Below, one piece after another: positions 1-6,922 of a DNA stretch of 14,327 nt. Below the pieces are notes generated by a model. That model was not told where the DNA came from, did not search any database, and worked only from the letters and a program-made list of their open reading frames with translations. A program made the translations under genes and the position numbers. Source of the DNA: an uncultured Eggerthellaceae bacterium (GTDB lineage Bacteria > Actinomycetota > Coriobacteriia > Coriobacteriales > Eggerthellaceae). How positions within the stretch are numbered: the first letter of the stretch is position 1; every line of letters begins with the position of its first letter. The DNA is taken from the NCBI GenBank assembly GCA_902497215.1, contig CABVEH010000011.1:1-14327 (forward strand), given 5' to 3'.

Positions 1-299
1 GGTCAGGTGGTTCGCTTCACGCTGATGTGTCAAAAGTGAACGTCCCCCGTCACGCGGAAGCGTCGTCGGCCCTTTCCAACAAGGAACGGCAGCGCCTGAA
101 GAAGCTGGTGGCGTCGTGCGAGAAGAAGATGGCCACCACCCAGGGGAAGATCGACGAGGCGGAATCGCTCATGGCCGAGACCGACCCCACCGACTATGCG
201 GCCCTTGTCGCGTGCCAGGACGAAATCGCCGAGCTGAAGACGAAGCTTTCCGAGCTGGAGACGGAATGGCTGGAGGCCCTGGAGGCTCTGGGGGAATAG
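1..299 (+). CDS. ABC-F family ATP-binding protein, C-terminal end (partial)
   Basis: The reading frame is open from the first complete codon (base 3) to a TAG at 297-299, so the gene begins before the window. The GTG at 27 is not a credible start. About the last 99 residues are visible. They contain a charged stretch (SNKERQRLKKL) followed by heptad-like helices rich in E, K and L, ending EWLEALEALGE. This is the typical C-terminal coiled-coil of ABC-F proteins of the Uup/EttA type, which lies after the second ATPase domain and helps these soluble ATPases contact the ribosome or nucleic acid. The ATPase domains are outside the window, so the subfamily (translation factor or antibiotic-resistance type) cannot be told. 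The linker just before the coiled-coil is encoded by a REP-like repeat (27-53). Family call fairly sure; subfamily unknown. Confidence 0.8.
   Translation, partial: SGGSLHADVSKVNVPRHAEASSALSNKERQRLKKLVASCEKKMATTQGKIDEAESLMAETDPTDYAALVACQDEIAELKTKLSELETEWLEALEALGE
27..53. repeat. REP-like unit read in frame inside the ABC-F gene
   Basis: The 27 bases begin GTGTCAAAAGTG and end CCCCCGTCAC. The right part folds as GTG(A)ACG, loop TCCCC, CGTCAC, a stem with one bulged A. The complement carries the core GGGGACGT, shared with the motifs near 5399, 10858 and 12712. It codes for the variable linker ahead of the coiled-coil. Assignment to a REP family is inference from architecture. Confidence 0.4.
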
Positions 300-310
300 T
301 TCTGACGAAA

Positions 311-416
311 GAGTGTGACAGTGGTCGGGTCATTTGTCACGTTGCGCTATTGAGCCTTCTGTTGTCAAGCATATCGTCAGCGCAATGTGACAAATGACCC
401 GACCACTGTCACACTC
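311..416. repeat. REPIN/MITE-like inverted repeat, two 38-bp arms
   Basis: The left arm (311-348) and right arm (379-416) are reverse complements over 38 bases with one difference (G341 against T386), which in RNA would still form a G-U pair. The loop is 30 bases (349-378). Each arm also contains its own short palindrome, GTGACA and TGTCAC separated by 14 bases. This nested arrangement is that of two REP units in opposite orientation (a REPIN). No target-site duplication is obvious beside it, and it encodes no protein. It lies between the ABC-F stop and the ferritin promoter. Its right arm reaches the place where the ferritin -35 element should be. In transcripts it would fold into a very stable hairpin, but without a T-tract it is not a standard terminator. 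Confidence 0.8.
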
Positions 417-433
417 GTCGCAGAATCCAGCGG

Positions 434-439
434 TATAAT
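434..439 (+). promoter_or_regulatory. -10 element of the ferritin promoter
   Basis: A perfect TATAAT sits 36 bases before the ferritin ATG, giving a predicted transcript start near 446 and a leader of about 30 bases. No good -35 is seen; at 17-base spacing it would be ACACTC (411-416), inside the right arm of the inverted repeat. No Fur- or DtxR-type iron box is recognisable in 417-475. Confidence 0.6.
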
Positions 440-475
440 TGCCGAACGAAACGACCCTCATGGAAAGGAGCGTCA

Positions 476-988
476 ATGGACGCGAAGGTTTACGACCTCA
501 TCAACGACCAGATCAACAAGGAGCTCTACTCGGCTTATCTCTACCTGTCAATCGCCGACTATTACGCAGACGCCGGCCTCGACGGCTACGCAAACTTCTA
601 CACGATCCAGGCGCAGGAAGAGCGCGACCATGCGCTCATCTTCCGTAAGTACCTGCTCGAGAACGATAAGGTGCCCGCGCTGAAGGCCATCGACGCCCCC
701 GACAAGGAGTTCCACGACTTCATGGAGCCTCTGAAGGCCGCATACGCCCACGAGCAGTACGTCACCGACCTGATCAACAACATCTACAAGGTCGCCGTCG
801 AGGTGAACGACTACCGCGCCTGCCAGTTCCTGCAGTGGTTCATCGACGAGCAGATGGAAGAGGAAGACACCGCCCGCGACATGATCACGAAGATGGAACT
901 CTTCGGCGAGGACAGGCACTCCCTGTACGAGCTCGACGTGAAGCTGCAGGCAAGAGTCTACTCCGCCCCCGCCAAGCTGGCTGAATAA
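476..988 (+). CDS. ftnA: Non-haem ferritin, iron storage
   Basis: The 170-residue product matches the length and pattern of bacterial FtnA-type ferritins, cytoplasmic 24-subunit shells that oxidise Fe(II) and store ferric mineral. By family alignment the ferroxidase ligands are E16, E49, H52, E93, Q126 and E129, with Y23 beside the centre and E48/E125 as the extra acidic residues near a third iron site. The four-helix bundle signature QAQEERDHA (residues 45-53) and QWFIDEQMEEE (120-130) are intact. There is no haem-binding methionine pattern that would suggest bacterioferritin. The start at 476 is supported by a strong SD, GAAAGGAG (463-470), five bases upstream. It has its own TATAAT promoter and ends at a strong terminator shared with the convergent small gene, so it is probably monocistronic. 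No iron-responsive operator was recognised. Confidence 0.95.
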   Translation: MDAKVYDLINDQINKELYSAYLYLSIADYYADAGLDGYANFYTIQAQEERDHALIFRKYLLENDKVPALKAIDAPDKEFHDFMEPLKAAYAHEQYVTDLINNIYKVAVEVNDYRACQFLQWFIDEQMEEEDTARDMITKMELFGEDRHSLYELDVKLQARVYSAPAKLAE

Positions 989-1020
989 CCCGCTTCGAGC
1001 GCACAACGTTCCAAGCGCAC

Positions 1021-1060
1021 AAAAAAGCCGCGAGCCAAACAGGCCCGCGGCTTTTTCTTT
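1021..1060. terminator. Bidirectional intrinsic terminator
   Basis: A 10-bp stem (1027-1036 with 42-51, one A/C mismatch) and an AAACA loop are flanked by six A on the left and TTTTTCTTT on the right. It can end ferritin transcripts rightward and those of the small minus-strand gene leftward, since both genes run into it. Confidence 0.9.
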
Positions 1061-1076
1061 CATATGCTTCGAAAAC

Positions 1077-1244
1077 CTACTGCTGCGCCTCTTCGAAGGT
1101 GAAGGCGGTTTCGGCGGCCTCGGCGGCTGCCTGCTCGTCGCCCATCGCGTCGAAGTCTTCGACGGATGCCTCGGCCTCGGCTACGGTTTCCTGCTCGATG
1201 CGCTCAAGATCTTTGCGGGCATCTTCGTCTCTGGTGTCAATCAT
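1077..1244 (-). CDS. Small acidic protein of unknown function, 55 residues
   Basis: I do not recognise this protein. Read on the minus strand, an ATG at 1244-1242 opens 55 codons ending in TAG (1079-1077). The start is preceded by a near-perfect SD, AAAAGGAGGAG (1261-1251), with a six-base spacer, which is the main argument that it is real. The product begins MIDTRDEDARKDLERIE and ends TFEEAQQ. It holds 19 D/E and only 4 K/R, has no Cys, no signal peptide and no membrane segment. The N-terminal half looks helical and charged; the middle is Ala/Glu-rich. It is convergent with ferritin and shares the terminator at 1021-1060. A weak -10 (TAGAAT, complement of 1291-1296) lies upstream. It could be a small regulatory or adaptor peptide; a link to iron metabolism is only positional. 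It could still be a chance ORF. Confidence 0.65.
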   Translation of the reverse strand: MIDTRDEDARKDLERIEQETVAEAEASVEDFDAMGDEQAAAEAAETAFTFEEAQQ

Positions 1245-1392
1245 TTCAATCTCCTCCTTTTGGTCGGCGCCATTTCCTCTTGTGCGTCCGATTCTATGCC
1301 CGCTTGCGGGGGCGGTCCGTGCTCGCTTCCTTTTGTCAAGCCGCCGTTACTGGGAGGATGCCATCGCGAGAGATTGCAGAAGGTGCCTTCCG

Positions 1393-1410
1393 GGTCACAG
1401 ATGTGTAACC
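1393..1410. promoter_or_regulatory. Imperfect palindrome, possible operator
   Basis: GGTCACAGATGTGTAACC is symmetrical at seven of nine base pairs. It lies in the 268-base gap between the divergent small acidic gene and the DJ-1 gene, where a regulator of either could bind. No clear -35/-10 pair was found beside it. Apart from this and a short hairpin (1299-1310), I see nothing definite in the gap. Confidence 0.3.
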
Positions 1411-1512
1411 GATGGCAAGGCCGACGACGCGGCCTGCGCGCATTGAATCATCATCTAGTGTCATGGACGGATGCGGGCAATGCGAGGCCCGAGCGAAAGG
1501 AGCGTGTTCTAC

Positions 1513-2067
1513 ATGTCTAAGAAGGTAGCCATATTCGTGGGGAACGGAACGGAGCCCGTCGAGGCCGTAGCCCCGGCCGATGCCCTCACCCGCGGGAACG
1601 TGGCCGTAGACTTCATCAGCGTGATGCAGGGCACCGAGGTGAACCTTGCGCAGAACATAAAGATGCAGGCCGACATGGTCGAAGGAAGGTTCGACCCCTC
1701 GGACTACGACATGATAGTCATCCCTGGCGGATCCGTGGGCGTGGAGAACCTTGCCAAGAGCGGCGTGGTCGCCGACGCGCTTCGGCAGTTCATGGGGGAA
1801 GGCCGCAAGGTCTCGTCCATCTGCGCCGGGCCGACCATTCTGGCCGACATGGGGCTTTTGGAAGGCTATGCGGCCACATGCTATCCCGGCTGCCAGACAA
1901 ACTTCCCTGCAGGGTGCTACCAGGACGTGCGCGGGGTGGTGGTCGACAGGAACCTAATCACCGCGTCGGGCCCCGGACAGGCGCTCGAGTTCGGGATCGC
2001 CATGCTGCGCTCGCTTGTGGGCGACGAGGTGGCCGACAGTGTGAAGGCCGGCATGCTCGTAAGCTAG
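1513..2067 (+). CDS. DJ-1/PfpI family protein
   Basis: This 184-residue protein is a single-domain class I glutamine amidotransferase-like fold of the DJ-1 type. The nucleophile elbow is SICAGPT with C104, and the acidic residue that polarises it is E17 in TEPVEAVAP, aligned with E18 of human DJ-1. The family signatures IVIPGG (67-72) and TASGPGQALEFGIAML are present. Family members act as protein/nucleotide deglycase, glyoxalase, chaperone or redox sensor; which applies here cannot be read from sequence. A longer frame opens at 1471, but the start at 1513 is preferred. It places MSKKVAIFV directly on the first beta strand, and AAAGGAG (1496-1502) lies ten bases upstream. The upstream -10/-35 is not clear. 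The gene ends before a probable terminator (2134-2164), so it is likely a single-gene unit. Confidence 0.9.
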   Translation: MSKKVAIFVGNGTEPVEAVAPADALTRGNVAVDFISVMQGTEVNLAQNIKMQADMVEGRFDPSDYDMIVIPGGSVGVENLAKSGVVADALRQFMGEGRKVSSICAGPTILADMGLLEGYAATCYPGCQTNFPAGCYQDVRGVVVDRNLITASGPGQALEFGIAMLRSLVGDEVADSVKAGMLVS

Positions 2068-2133
2068 CCTTCCGCCCGGGCTCCCGATGCCTTCCGCGAA
2101 ATGCAACCGCTGGTTGAGCAGCCTCGCATTCCC

Positions 2134-2164
2134 GCCGTTTGCGGCACCGAAACGCGGCTTTTTT
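2134..2164 (+). terminator. Probable intrinsic terminator after the DJ-1 gene
   Basis: GCCGTTT (2134-2140) can pair with AAA and CGGC (2150-2158) around a two-base bulge, followed by six T (2159-2164). The stem is imperfect, so this is a moderate call. Confidence 0.5.
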
Positions 2165-2170
2165 GAGTAA

Positions 2171-2193
2171 TTGCAAGCAATGGTTGCTTGCAA
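2171..2193. promoter_or_regulatory. Perfect operator-like palindrome before the ABC transporter
   Basis: TTGCAAGCAA (2171-2180) and TTGCTTGCAA (2184-2193) are exact inverted copies around a three-base centre. The right half contains the predicted -35 (TTGCAA, 2188-2193), so a bound dimer would block RNA polymerase. Its size suits a TetR- or MarR-type repressor. No such regulator gene is in the window, so the binder is unknown. Confidence 0.65.
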
Positions 2194-2215
2194 TCCTCGC
2201 ATTTATGGGTAGGCT
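2188..2215 (+). promoter_or_regulatory. Promoter of the ABC transporter, probably leaderless
   Basis: TTGCAA (2188-2193), a 16-base spacer and TAGGCT (2210-2215) form a plausible promoter. The -10 ends six bases before the ATG at 2222, placing the transcript start on the A of the start codon. There is no SD sequence. Confidence 0.55.
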
Positions 2216-2221
2216 GTTAGG

Positions 2222-5200
2222 ATGCTTCAGCTCAAGAACATCCGAAAGTCCTACACCACCGGCGACTTCACGCAGGTCGCGCTCGACGACGTTTCGGTGT
2301 CGTTCCGCGACAACGAGTTCGTCGCCATACTGGGCCCTTCCGGTTCGGGCAAGACCACCTTGCTCAACATCATAGGCGGCCTGGACAACTACGACTCGGG
2401 CGACCTGGTGGTGGACGGCGTGTCCACCAAGAAGTACAAGGACCGCGACTGGGACACGTTCCGCAACAACCGTGTCGGGTTCGTGTTTCAAAGCTACAAC
2501 CTCATCCCGCACCAGACGGTGCTGCAGAACGTCGAGCTGGCGCTGACGCTTTCCGGCGTGGGGCGTGAGGAGCGCCGCAAGCGCGCGGTCGAGGCGCTCG
2601 AACGCGTGGGGCTGGGCGAGCACGTCAACAAGCGCCCGAACCAGCTCTCGGGCGGCCAGATGCAGCGCGTCGCCATAGCCCGCGCGCTCATCAACGACCC
2701 CGAAATCCTGCTGGCTGACGAACCCACGGGCGCGCTCGACAGCAAGACCAGCATCCAGATCATGGACCTGCTGACCGAGATTGCCTCGGACAGGCTCGTG
2801 GTCATGGTCACGCACAACCCCGAGCTCGCAGAAGACTATGCCACGCGCATCGTGAACCTGGCCGACGGCGAGATCGTGAACGACTCCGACCCCTACGTGC
2901 CCACTGCGGCCGACCTGGCCAAGGTGTCCAAGAAGAAGATCCGCCGCACCTCCATGAGCTTCCTCACGGCGCTCTCGCTTTCCTTCAACAACCTTATGAC
3001 GAAGAAGGGCCGCACCATCATGACGGCCTTCGCCGGGTCCATCGGAATCATCGGCATCGCGTCCATCCTTGCGCTTGCGAACGGCGTGAACAACTACATA
3101 GCCAGCGTGGAAGAGGAGACGCTGTCCTCCTATCCGCTGCAGATAACCAGCACCGGGTTCGACATGAGCTCCATGATGGTGTCGTCAATGGGAATGGGAG
3201 GCACGTCTTCCGACGACGGCGACGACGCCGCAACCCAGGAGGCGGGCGACGACACCGTTGTGCGCGAGGCGGAAATCATGGGCCGCATGTTCGAAAGCGT
3301 GGGGTCGAACGACCTCGCGTCGCTGAAGGAATACCTGGACAGCGGCGAAAGCGGCATCGACGAGTTCGTCAACGACATCGAGTACAAGTACAACGTGACG
3401 GCGAACGTCTTCCTGGCCGACACGGAGAACGGCGTCCAGCAGGTGAACCCCGACACGACGTTCGCGTCGATGGGCCTGGGTTCTGGCATGTCCACCAGCG
3501 GCATCATGTCGCAGATGATGAGCACCGACATGTTCGCCCAGATGATGGGCACCATCGACATGGCGAAGGAGGGCTACGACGTCAAGGCTGGCCACTGGCC
3601 CGAGAAGCCCAACGAGTGCGTGCTCGTGCTGACGCACAACGGAAGCGTCAGCGACTTCCTTCTCTACATCCTTGGCCTGCGAGACCGTACCGTTCTAGAC
3701 GACATGGTGCGGGCGTTCGTGAACGAGGAGGAAGTGGTCACCGAGGTGGACGACGACAAGGAGTTCACCTACCGAGACCTCCTCGACCTGAAGCTGAAGC
3801 TCGTGTGCTCGGCCGACTTCTATCAGTACGACGAGGAATTCGACGTGTGGGTGGACAAGTCGGGCGACGAGGAGTACATGAAGGGCGTCATCGCCAACAG
3901 CGAGGACTTGGTCATATCGGGCATCGTACAGCCGAAGGATGACGCCAACACTACCATGATGAACTCGGGCATCTACTACACGCCCGCGTTGACCGACATG
4001 CTGATCGAGCAGGCCGGCAAGACCCAGATCGTGCAGGAGCAGCTGGCCGAACCTGCCGTTGACGTGTTCAACGGCAAGACGTTCGCCGAGGAAGCCGAGG
4101 ACGGCGGTGCGGACGAGGAATCCCCCATGGAGAACCTGTTCACCGTGGACACCGACGCGCTTTCTGCGGCGTTCAAGTTCGACGAGAGCAAGATGAAGCT
4201 CGACCTGTCAGGGCTCGACATCGACTTCGACTCGTCCAGCCTGCCTGAACCCCCGCCGTTCGACATGAGCGCAGTGGGAGGCGCGGGAGATGGGTCGGGT
4301 GGCGCCGGATCCGATCAGAACGCCCAGGCTGTGAGTCAGATGATTTCGGCATTGTTGGCCGACTATATGCGGCTTTGGGAAGCAGGAGAACTCAATCCAA
4401 TGCCAAATCTTGCAGACCCCTCCAGCATCCAGCCGTCTATCGAAGGTTATCTGACGAATCAACCCACGGCCCAGGCCATAATGAAGCAGTACGCCGATGC
4501 CATGGCCGCTGCGCAGCAACAGCAGATGGCCGCCATGCAGGGCTACATCCAGCAGTACATGCAGGACTACATGACCCAGACGATGACGGCGCTTTCCGCG
4601 CAGATGCAGCAGTCCATCGCCACGGCCCTCACCAAGGCTATGGGCGACTTCTCGGCCAGCATGTCCAGCGCCATGTCCATCGACGAGGAGGCGTTCAAGG
4701 ACGCGTTCTCGTTCGACATGACCGAGGACGAGCTCACCGAGCTCATCATGTCCATGATGTCACCCGAGGAGGCCTCGTTCGACAACAACCTGGCGAAGCT
4801 CGACTACGCGCAGATGGACAAGCCCTACGAGATCGACATCTTCGCGAAGGACTTCGAGGCGAAGCAGGGGGTCATCGACATCCTGGACGCCTACAACGAC
4901 CGCATGAACTCCAGCGGCCAGGAATCGAAGGCCATCACCTACACCGACATCGTGGGCGCGCTGATGAGCTCGGTTACCACCATCATCGACATGATCAGCT
5001 ACGTGCTTATTGCGTTCGTGTCCATCTCGCTGGTGGTCAGCTCCATCATGATCGGCGTGATCACCTACATCAGCGTGCTCGAGCGCCGCAAGGAGATCGG
5101 CATCCTGCGCGCCATCGGCGCCAGCAAGGGCAACATCTCGCAGATATTCAACGCCGAGACGGTCATCGAGGGGCTGATATCGGGCGTGCTTGGCGTGGGC

Positions 5201-5395
5201 ATCACGGCCCTTGCATGCATTCCGGCCAGCGCAATAGTCTATGCGCTGTTCGACGTTCCCGACGTTGCCAGCCTGCCTTGGGTGGCGGCGTTGGTGCTGG
5301 TTCTCATCAGCGTGTTCCTGTCGTTCATAGCCGGACTGATCCCGGCCAGCTCGGCCAGCCGCAAGGATCCGGTGGAGGCTTTGCGCAGCGAGTAG
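2222..5395 (+). CDS. Fused ABC ATPase-FtsX/MacB-type permease with giant ectodomain
   Basis: The product has 1057 residues. Residues 1-230 are a complete MacB/LolD-like ATPase: Walker A GPSGSGKT (38-45), Q-loop Q90, signature LSGGQ (142-146), Walker B ILLADEP (162-168, catalytic E167) and switch H198. A membrane segment follows at about 266-288. An external domain of about 630 residues (289-920) comes next, then three membrane helices (about 921-948, 981-1008, 1018-1042). The FtsX-type coupling motif [15 protein letters not shown] (954-968) lies between them. Such four-helix permeases work as dimers that convert cytoplasmic ATP hydrolysis into movement outside the membrane, for export, lipoprotein or peptide handling, or hydrolase activation. 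The substrate here is unknown. The ectodomain is Met-, Gln- and Asp/Glu-rich with a Gly-rich linker (685-697) and a helical region (745-818), and holds a low-GC3 patch (4328-4462). It is probably a single-gene unit under the palindrome at 2171-2193; no SD, start inferred leaderless. Confidence 0.92.
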   Translation: MLQLKNIRKSYTTGDFTQVALDDVSVSFRDNEFVAILGPSGSGKTTLLNIIGGLDNYDSGDLVVDGVSTKKYKDRDWDTFRNNRVGFVFQSYNLIPHQTVLQNVELALTLSGVGREERRKRAVEALERVGLGEHVNKRPNQLSGGQMQRVAIARALINDPEILLADEPTGALDSKTSIQIMDLLTEIASDRLVVMVTHNPELAEDYATRIVNLADGEIVNDSDPYVPTAADLAKVSKKKIRRTSMSFLTALSLSFNNLMTKKGRTIMTAFAGSIGIIGIASILALANGVNNYIASVEEETLSSYPLQITSTGFDMSSMMVSSMGMGGTSSDDGDDAATQEAGDDTVVREAEIMGRMFESVGSNDLASLKEYLDSGESGIDEFVNDIEYKYNVTANVFLADTENGVQQVNPDTTFASMGLGSGMSTSGIMSQMMSTDMFAQMMGTIDMAKEGYDVKAGHWPEKPNECVLVLTHNGSVSDFLLYILGLRDRTVLDDMVRAFVNEEEVVTEVDDDKEFTYRDLLDLKLKLVCSADFYQYDEEFDVWVDKSGDEEYMKGVIANSEDLVISGIVQPKDDANTTMMNSGIYYTPALTDMLIEQAGKTQIVQEQLAEPAVDVFNGKTFAEEAEDGGADEESPMENLFTVDTDALSAAFKFDESKMKLDLSGLDIDFDSSSLPEPPPFDMSAVGGAGDGSGGAGSDQNAQAVSQMISALLADYMRLWEAGELNPMPNLADPSSIQPSIEGYLTNQPTAQAIMKQYADAMAAAQQQQMAAMQGYIQQYMQDYMTQTMTALSAQMQQSIATALTKAMGDFSASMSSAMSIDEEAFKDAFSFDMTEDELTELIMSMMSPEEASFDNNLAKLDYAQMDKPYEIDIFAKDFEAKQGVIDILDAYNDRMNSSGQESKAITYTDIVGALMSSVTTIIDMISYVLIAFVSISLVVSSIMIGVITYISVLERRKEIGILRAIGASKGNISQIFNAETVIEGLISGVLGVGITALACIPASAIVYALFDVPDVASLPWVAALVLVLISVFLSFIAGLIPASSASRKDPVEALRSE

Positions 5396-5398
5396 CAT

Positions 5399-5418
5399 GG
5401 GCGAACGTCCCCCGACAC
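5399..5418. repeat. REP-like remnant after the ABC transporter
   Basis: The complement reads GTGTCGGGGGACGTTCGCCC, containing the GGGGACGT core seen at 27-53, 10858-10872 and 12712-12738. It starts four bases after the stop codon. Its own folding is weak, so it may be a decayed copy or chance. Confidence 0.35.
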
Positions 5419-5473
5419 GCACTGCGCGCTCGATTCGCTATGTAATCAAGCGCGAACGCTGGGCGAATTGTTT

Positions 5474-5479
5474 TAATAT
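5474..5479 (+). promoter_or_regulatory. -10 element of the MBOAT gene, leaderless
   Basis: TAATAT ends six bases before the ATG at 5486; an overlapping TATACT (5477-5482) would be too close to the ATG. No SD sequence precedes the start. No convincing -35 is seen. Confidence 0.5.
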
Positions 5480-5485
5480 ACTCGC

Positions 5486-6907
5486 ATGGTCTTTTCCAGC
5501 CTCATCTTCCTGTTCGGGTTCCTGGTCGTCTATCTGGCGGTCTATTTCCTTGCGCCCGAAAAGTACCGCAACCAGGTGCTTCTCGTTGCCTCGCTCGTCT
5601 TCTACGCGTGGTCGGGCCCGAAGTTCCTCCTGGTGCTTCTGGGCGAGTCGCTGATAAGCTGGTTCTGCGCCCTGCGCGTGGCGCGCGCGAAGGACAAGCG
5701 TGGGCGGCGCATATGGCTGGTCGTGGACATAGTTGGGCTGCTGGGGCTTCTGGCCTACTTCAAGTACGCCGTGTGGATCATGGGCAACTTCCAGTTCGTG
5801 TTCGGCGTTCCCGAGCTCATCCCAACCATCGTGCTGCCCATCGGCATATCGTTCTACACGTTCCAGCTGATCACTTACGTCGCCGACGTCTACTGGGGGA
5901 AGGTGCAGGCCCAGCCGGCGTACTGGAAGGTGTTGCTCTACGCGTCGATGTTCTTCCAGTGCATCGCAGGCCCCATAGTTCGCTATGACACCATCGCCAA
6001 CGAGATAGACAACCGCCGCATAACCAGCGCCGACGTGTTCCTGGGCGTCCGCAGGTTCTGCATCGGCCTTGCCAAGAAGGCTGTTTTGGCCAACTCGTGC
6101 GCCGAAGTGGCCGACACGTTGCTGCCCATAGGCACTGACGCCCTCTGGAGCGAGCCGACGGCGGCGCTCTGGCTGGGGATGCTCTTCTACATGCTGCAGA
6201 TATACTTCGACTTCTCGGCGTATTCGGACATGGCCATCGGCATGGGACAGATGGTCGGCTTCCATTTCCTCGAGAACTTCAACTACCCCTACATGTGCAA
6301 GTCCATCCAGGACTTCTGGCGCCGCTGGCACATCTCGCTGTCCACGTTCTTCCGCGACTACGTGTACATCCCGCTGGGCGGCAGCCGCTGTTCGTCCATC
6401 AAGATCGTGCGCAACATGACGGTGGTGTGGTTCCTCACCGGCCTTTGGCACGGCGCCAGTTGGAACTACATCCTGTGGGGCCTCTACTTCCTGGTCTTCC
6501 TGCTGTTCGAGAGGTTCGTGCTGAAGGGGAAGCTGCCCTCCTTCGTTGGGCACGTGTATTCGCTCGTGGTGGTGTACTTCGGCTGGGTGCTGTTCAAGTT
6601 CGAAGACTTCGCCGAGCTGGGCCACGTGCTGGCTTCCATGTTCGGCTTGGGCGGGGTGGCGCTTGGAAGCCTGGAGGTGCAGACCCTCTTCCTGCAGAAC
6701 GTGTTCCTGCTGGCGTTCTGCATCGTGGCGTGCACCGACGTCGGTCAACGCATCCACCGCTGGCTGTTCAGAATGGCGAAACGAGGCGGGGCGTGGTTCG
6801 TGCTGTTCAACGTAACCGAGCTGGTCACGCCCATAGCGTTGCTGCTGCTGTCGGTGGTCGTGCTCACCGGCGCCAGCTACAACCCGTTCATCTACTTCCA
6901 GTTCTAG
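5486..6907 (+). CDS. AlgI-like MBOAT O-acyltransferase
   Basis: This 473-residue membrane protein belongs to the membrane-bound O-acyltransferases of the AlgI/DltB/PatA group, which move acyl (usually acetyl) groups across the membrane to modify surface polymers. The catalytic His is H322 in LTGLWHGASWN. The other family landmarks are QIYFDFSAYSDMAIG (238-252), DFWRRWHISLSTFFRDY (276-292) with the second conserved His H282, and YIPLGGS (294-300). Length and many hydrophobic segments from residue 3 on agree with the family. The start has no SD but lies six bases after a -10-like TAATAT. The next gene, 15 bases downstream, encodes the likely extracytoplasmic partner, so the two probably act together on a cell-wall glycan or exopolysaccharide. 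The acceptor polymer cannot be identified because no glycan biosynthesis genes are present here. Confidence 0.93.
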   Translation: MVFSSLIFLFGFLVVYLAVYFLAPEKYRNQVLLVASLVFYAWSGPKFLLVLLGESLISWFCALRVARAKDKRGRRIWLVVDIVGLLGLLAYFKYAVWIMGNFQFVFGVPELIPTIVLPIGISFYTFQLITYVADVYWGKVQAQPAYWKVLLYASMFFQCIAGPIVRYDTIANEIDNRRITSADVFLGVRRFCIGLAKKAVLANSCAEVADTLLPIGTDALWSEPTAALWLGMLFYMLQIYFDFSAYSDMAIGMGQMVGFHFLENFNYPYMCKSIQDFWRRWHISLSTFFRDYVYIPLGGSRCSSIKIVRNMTVVWFLTGLWHGASWNYILWGLYFLVFLLFERFVLKGKLPSFVGHVYSLVVVYFGWVLFKFEDFAELGHVLASMFGLGGVALGSLEVQTLFLQNVFLLAFCIVACTDVGQRIHRWLFRMAKRGGAWFVLFNVTELVTPIALLLLSVVVLTGASYNPFIYFQF

Positions 6908-6922
6908 CGAAGGGACGCGGCC

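Noticed and set aside
311..416. Intrinsic terminator for the ABC-F gene
   Set aside because: Although the stem is very strong, no T-tract follows it and the nested symmetry fits a REP pair better.
301..426. Target-site duplication around the 311-416 palindrome
   Set aside because: The flanks 301-310 and 417-426 share no direct repeat that would prove recent insertion.
417..475. Possible Fur or DtxR/IdeR box before ferritin
   Set aside because: No palindrome resembling either consensus could be found between the inverted repeat and the start codon.
2068..2221. Riboswitch or small RNA before the ABC transporter
   Set aside because: Only a likely terminator, a small hairpin (2104-2116) and the operator palindrome are seen, and the predicted mRNA starts at the ATG, leaving no leader.
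1958..2815. Open minus-strand frame of 285 codons across the transporter start and the end of DJ-1
   Set aside because: It covers a terminator, an operator palindrome and two real plus-strand genes, and shows no recognisable protein features.
4375..5445. Alternative plus-strand frame of 356 codons inside the ABC transporter
   Set aside because: The ABC transporter frame continues through it with conserved FtsX motifs; this one has shadow composition rich in R, H and G.
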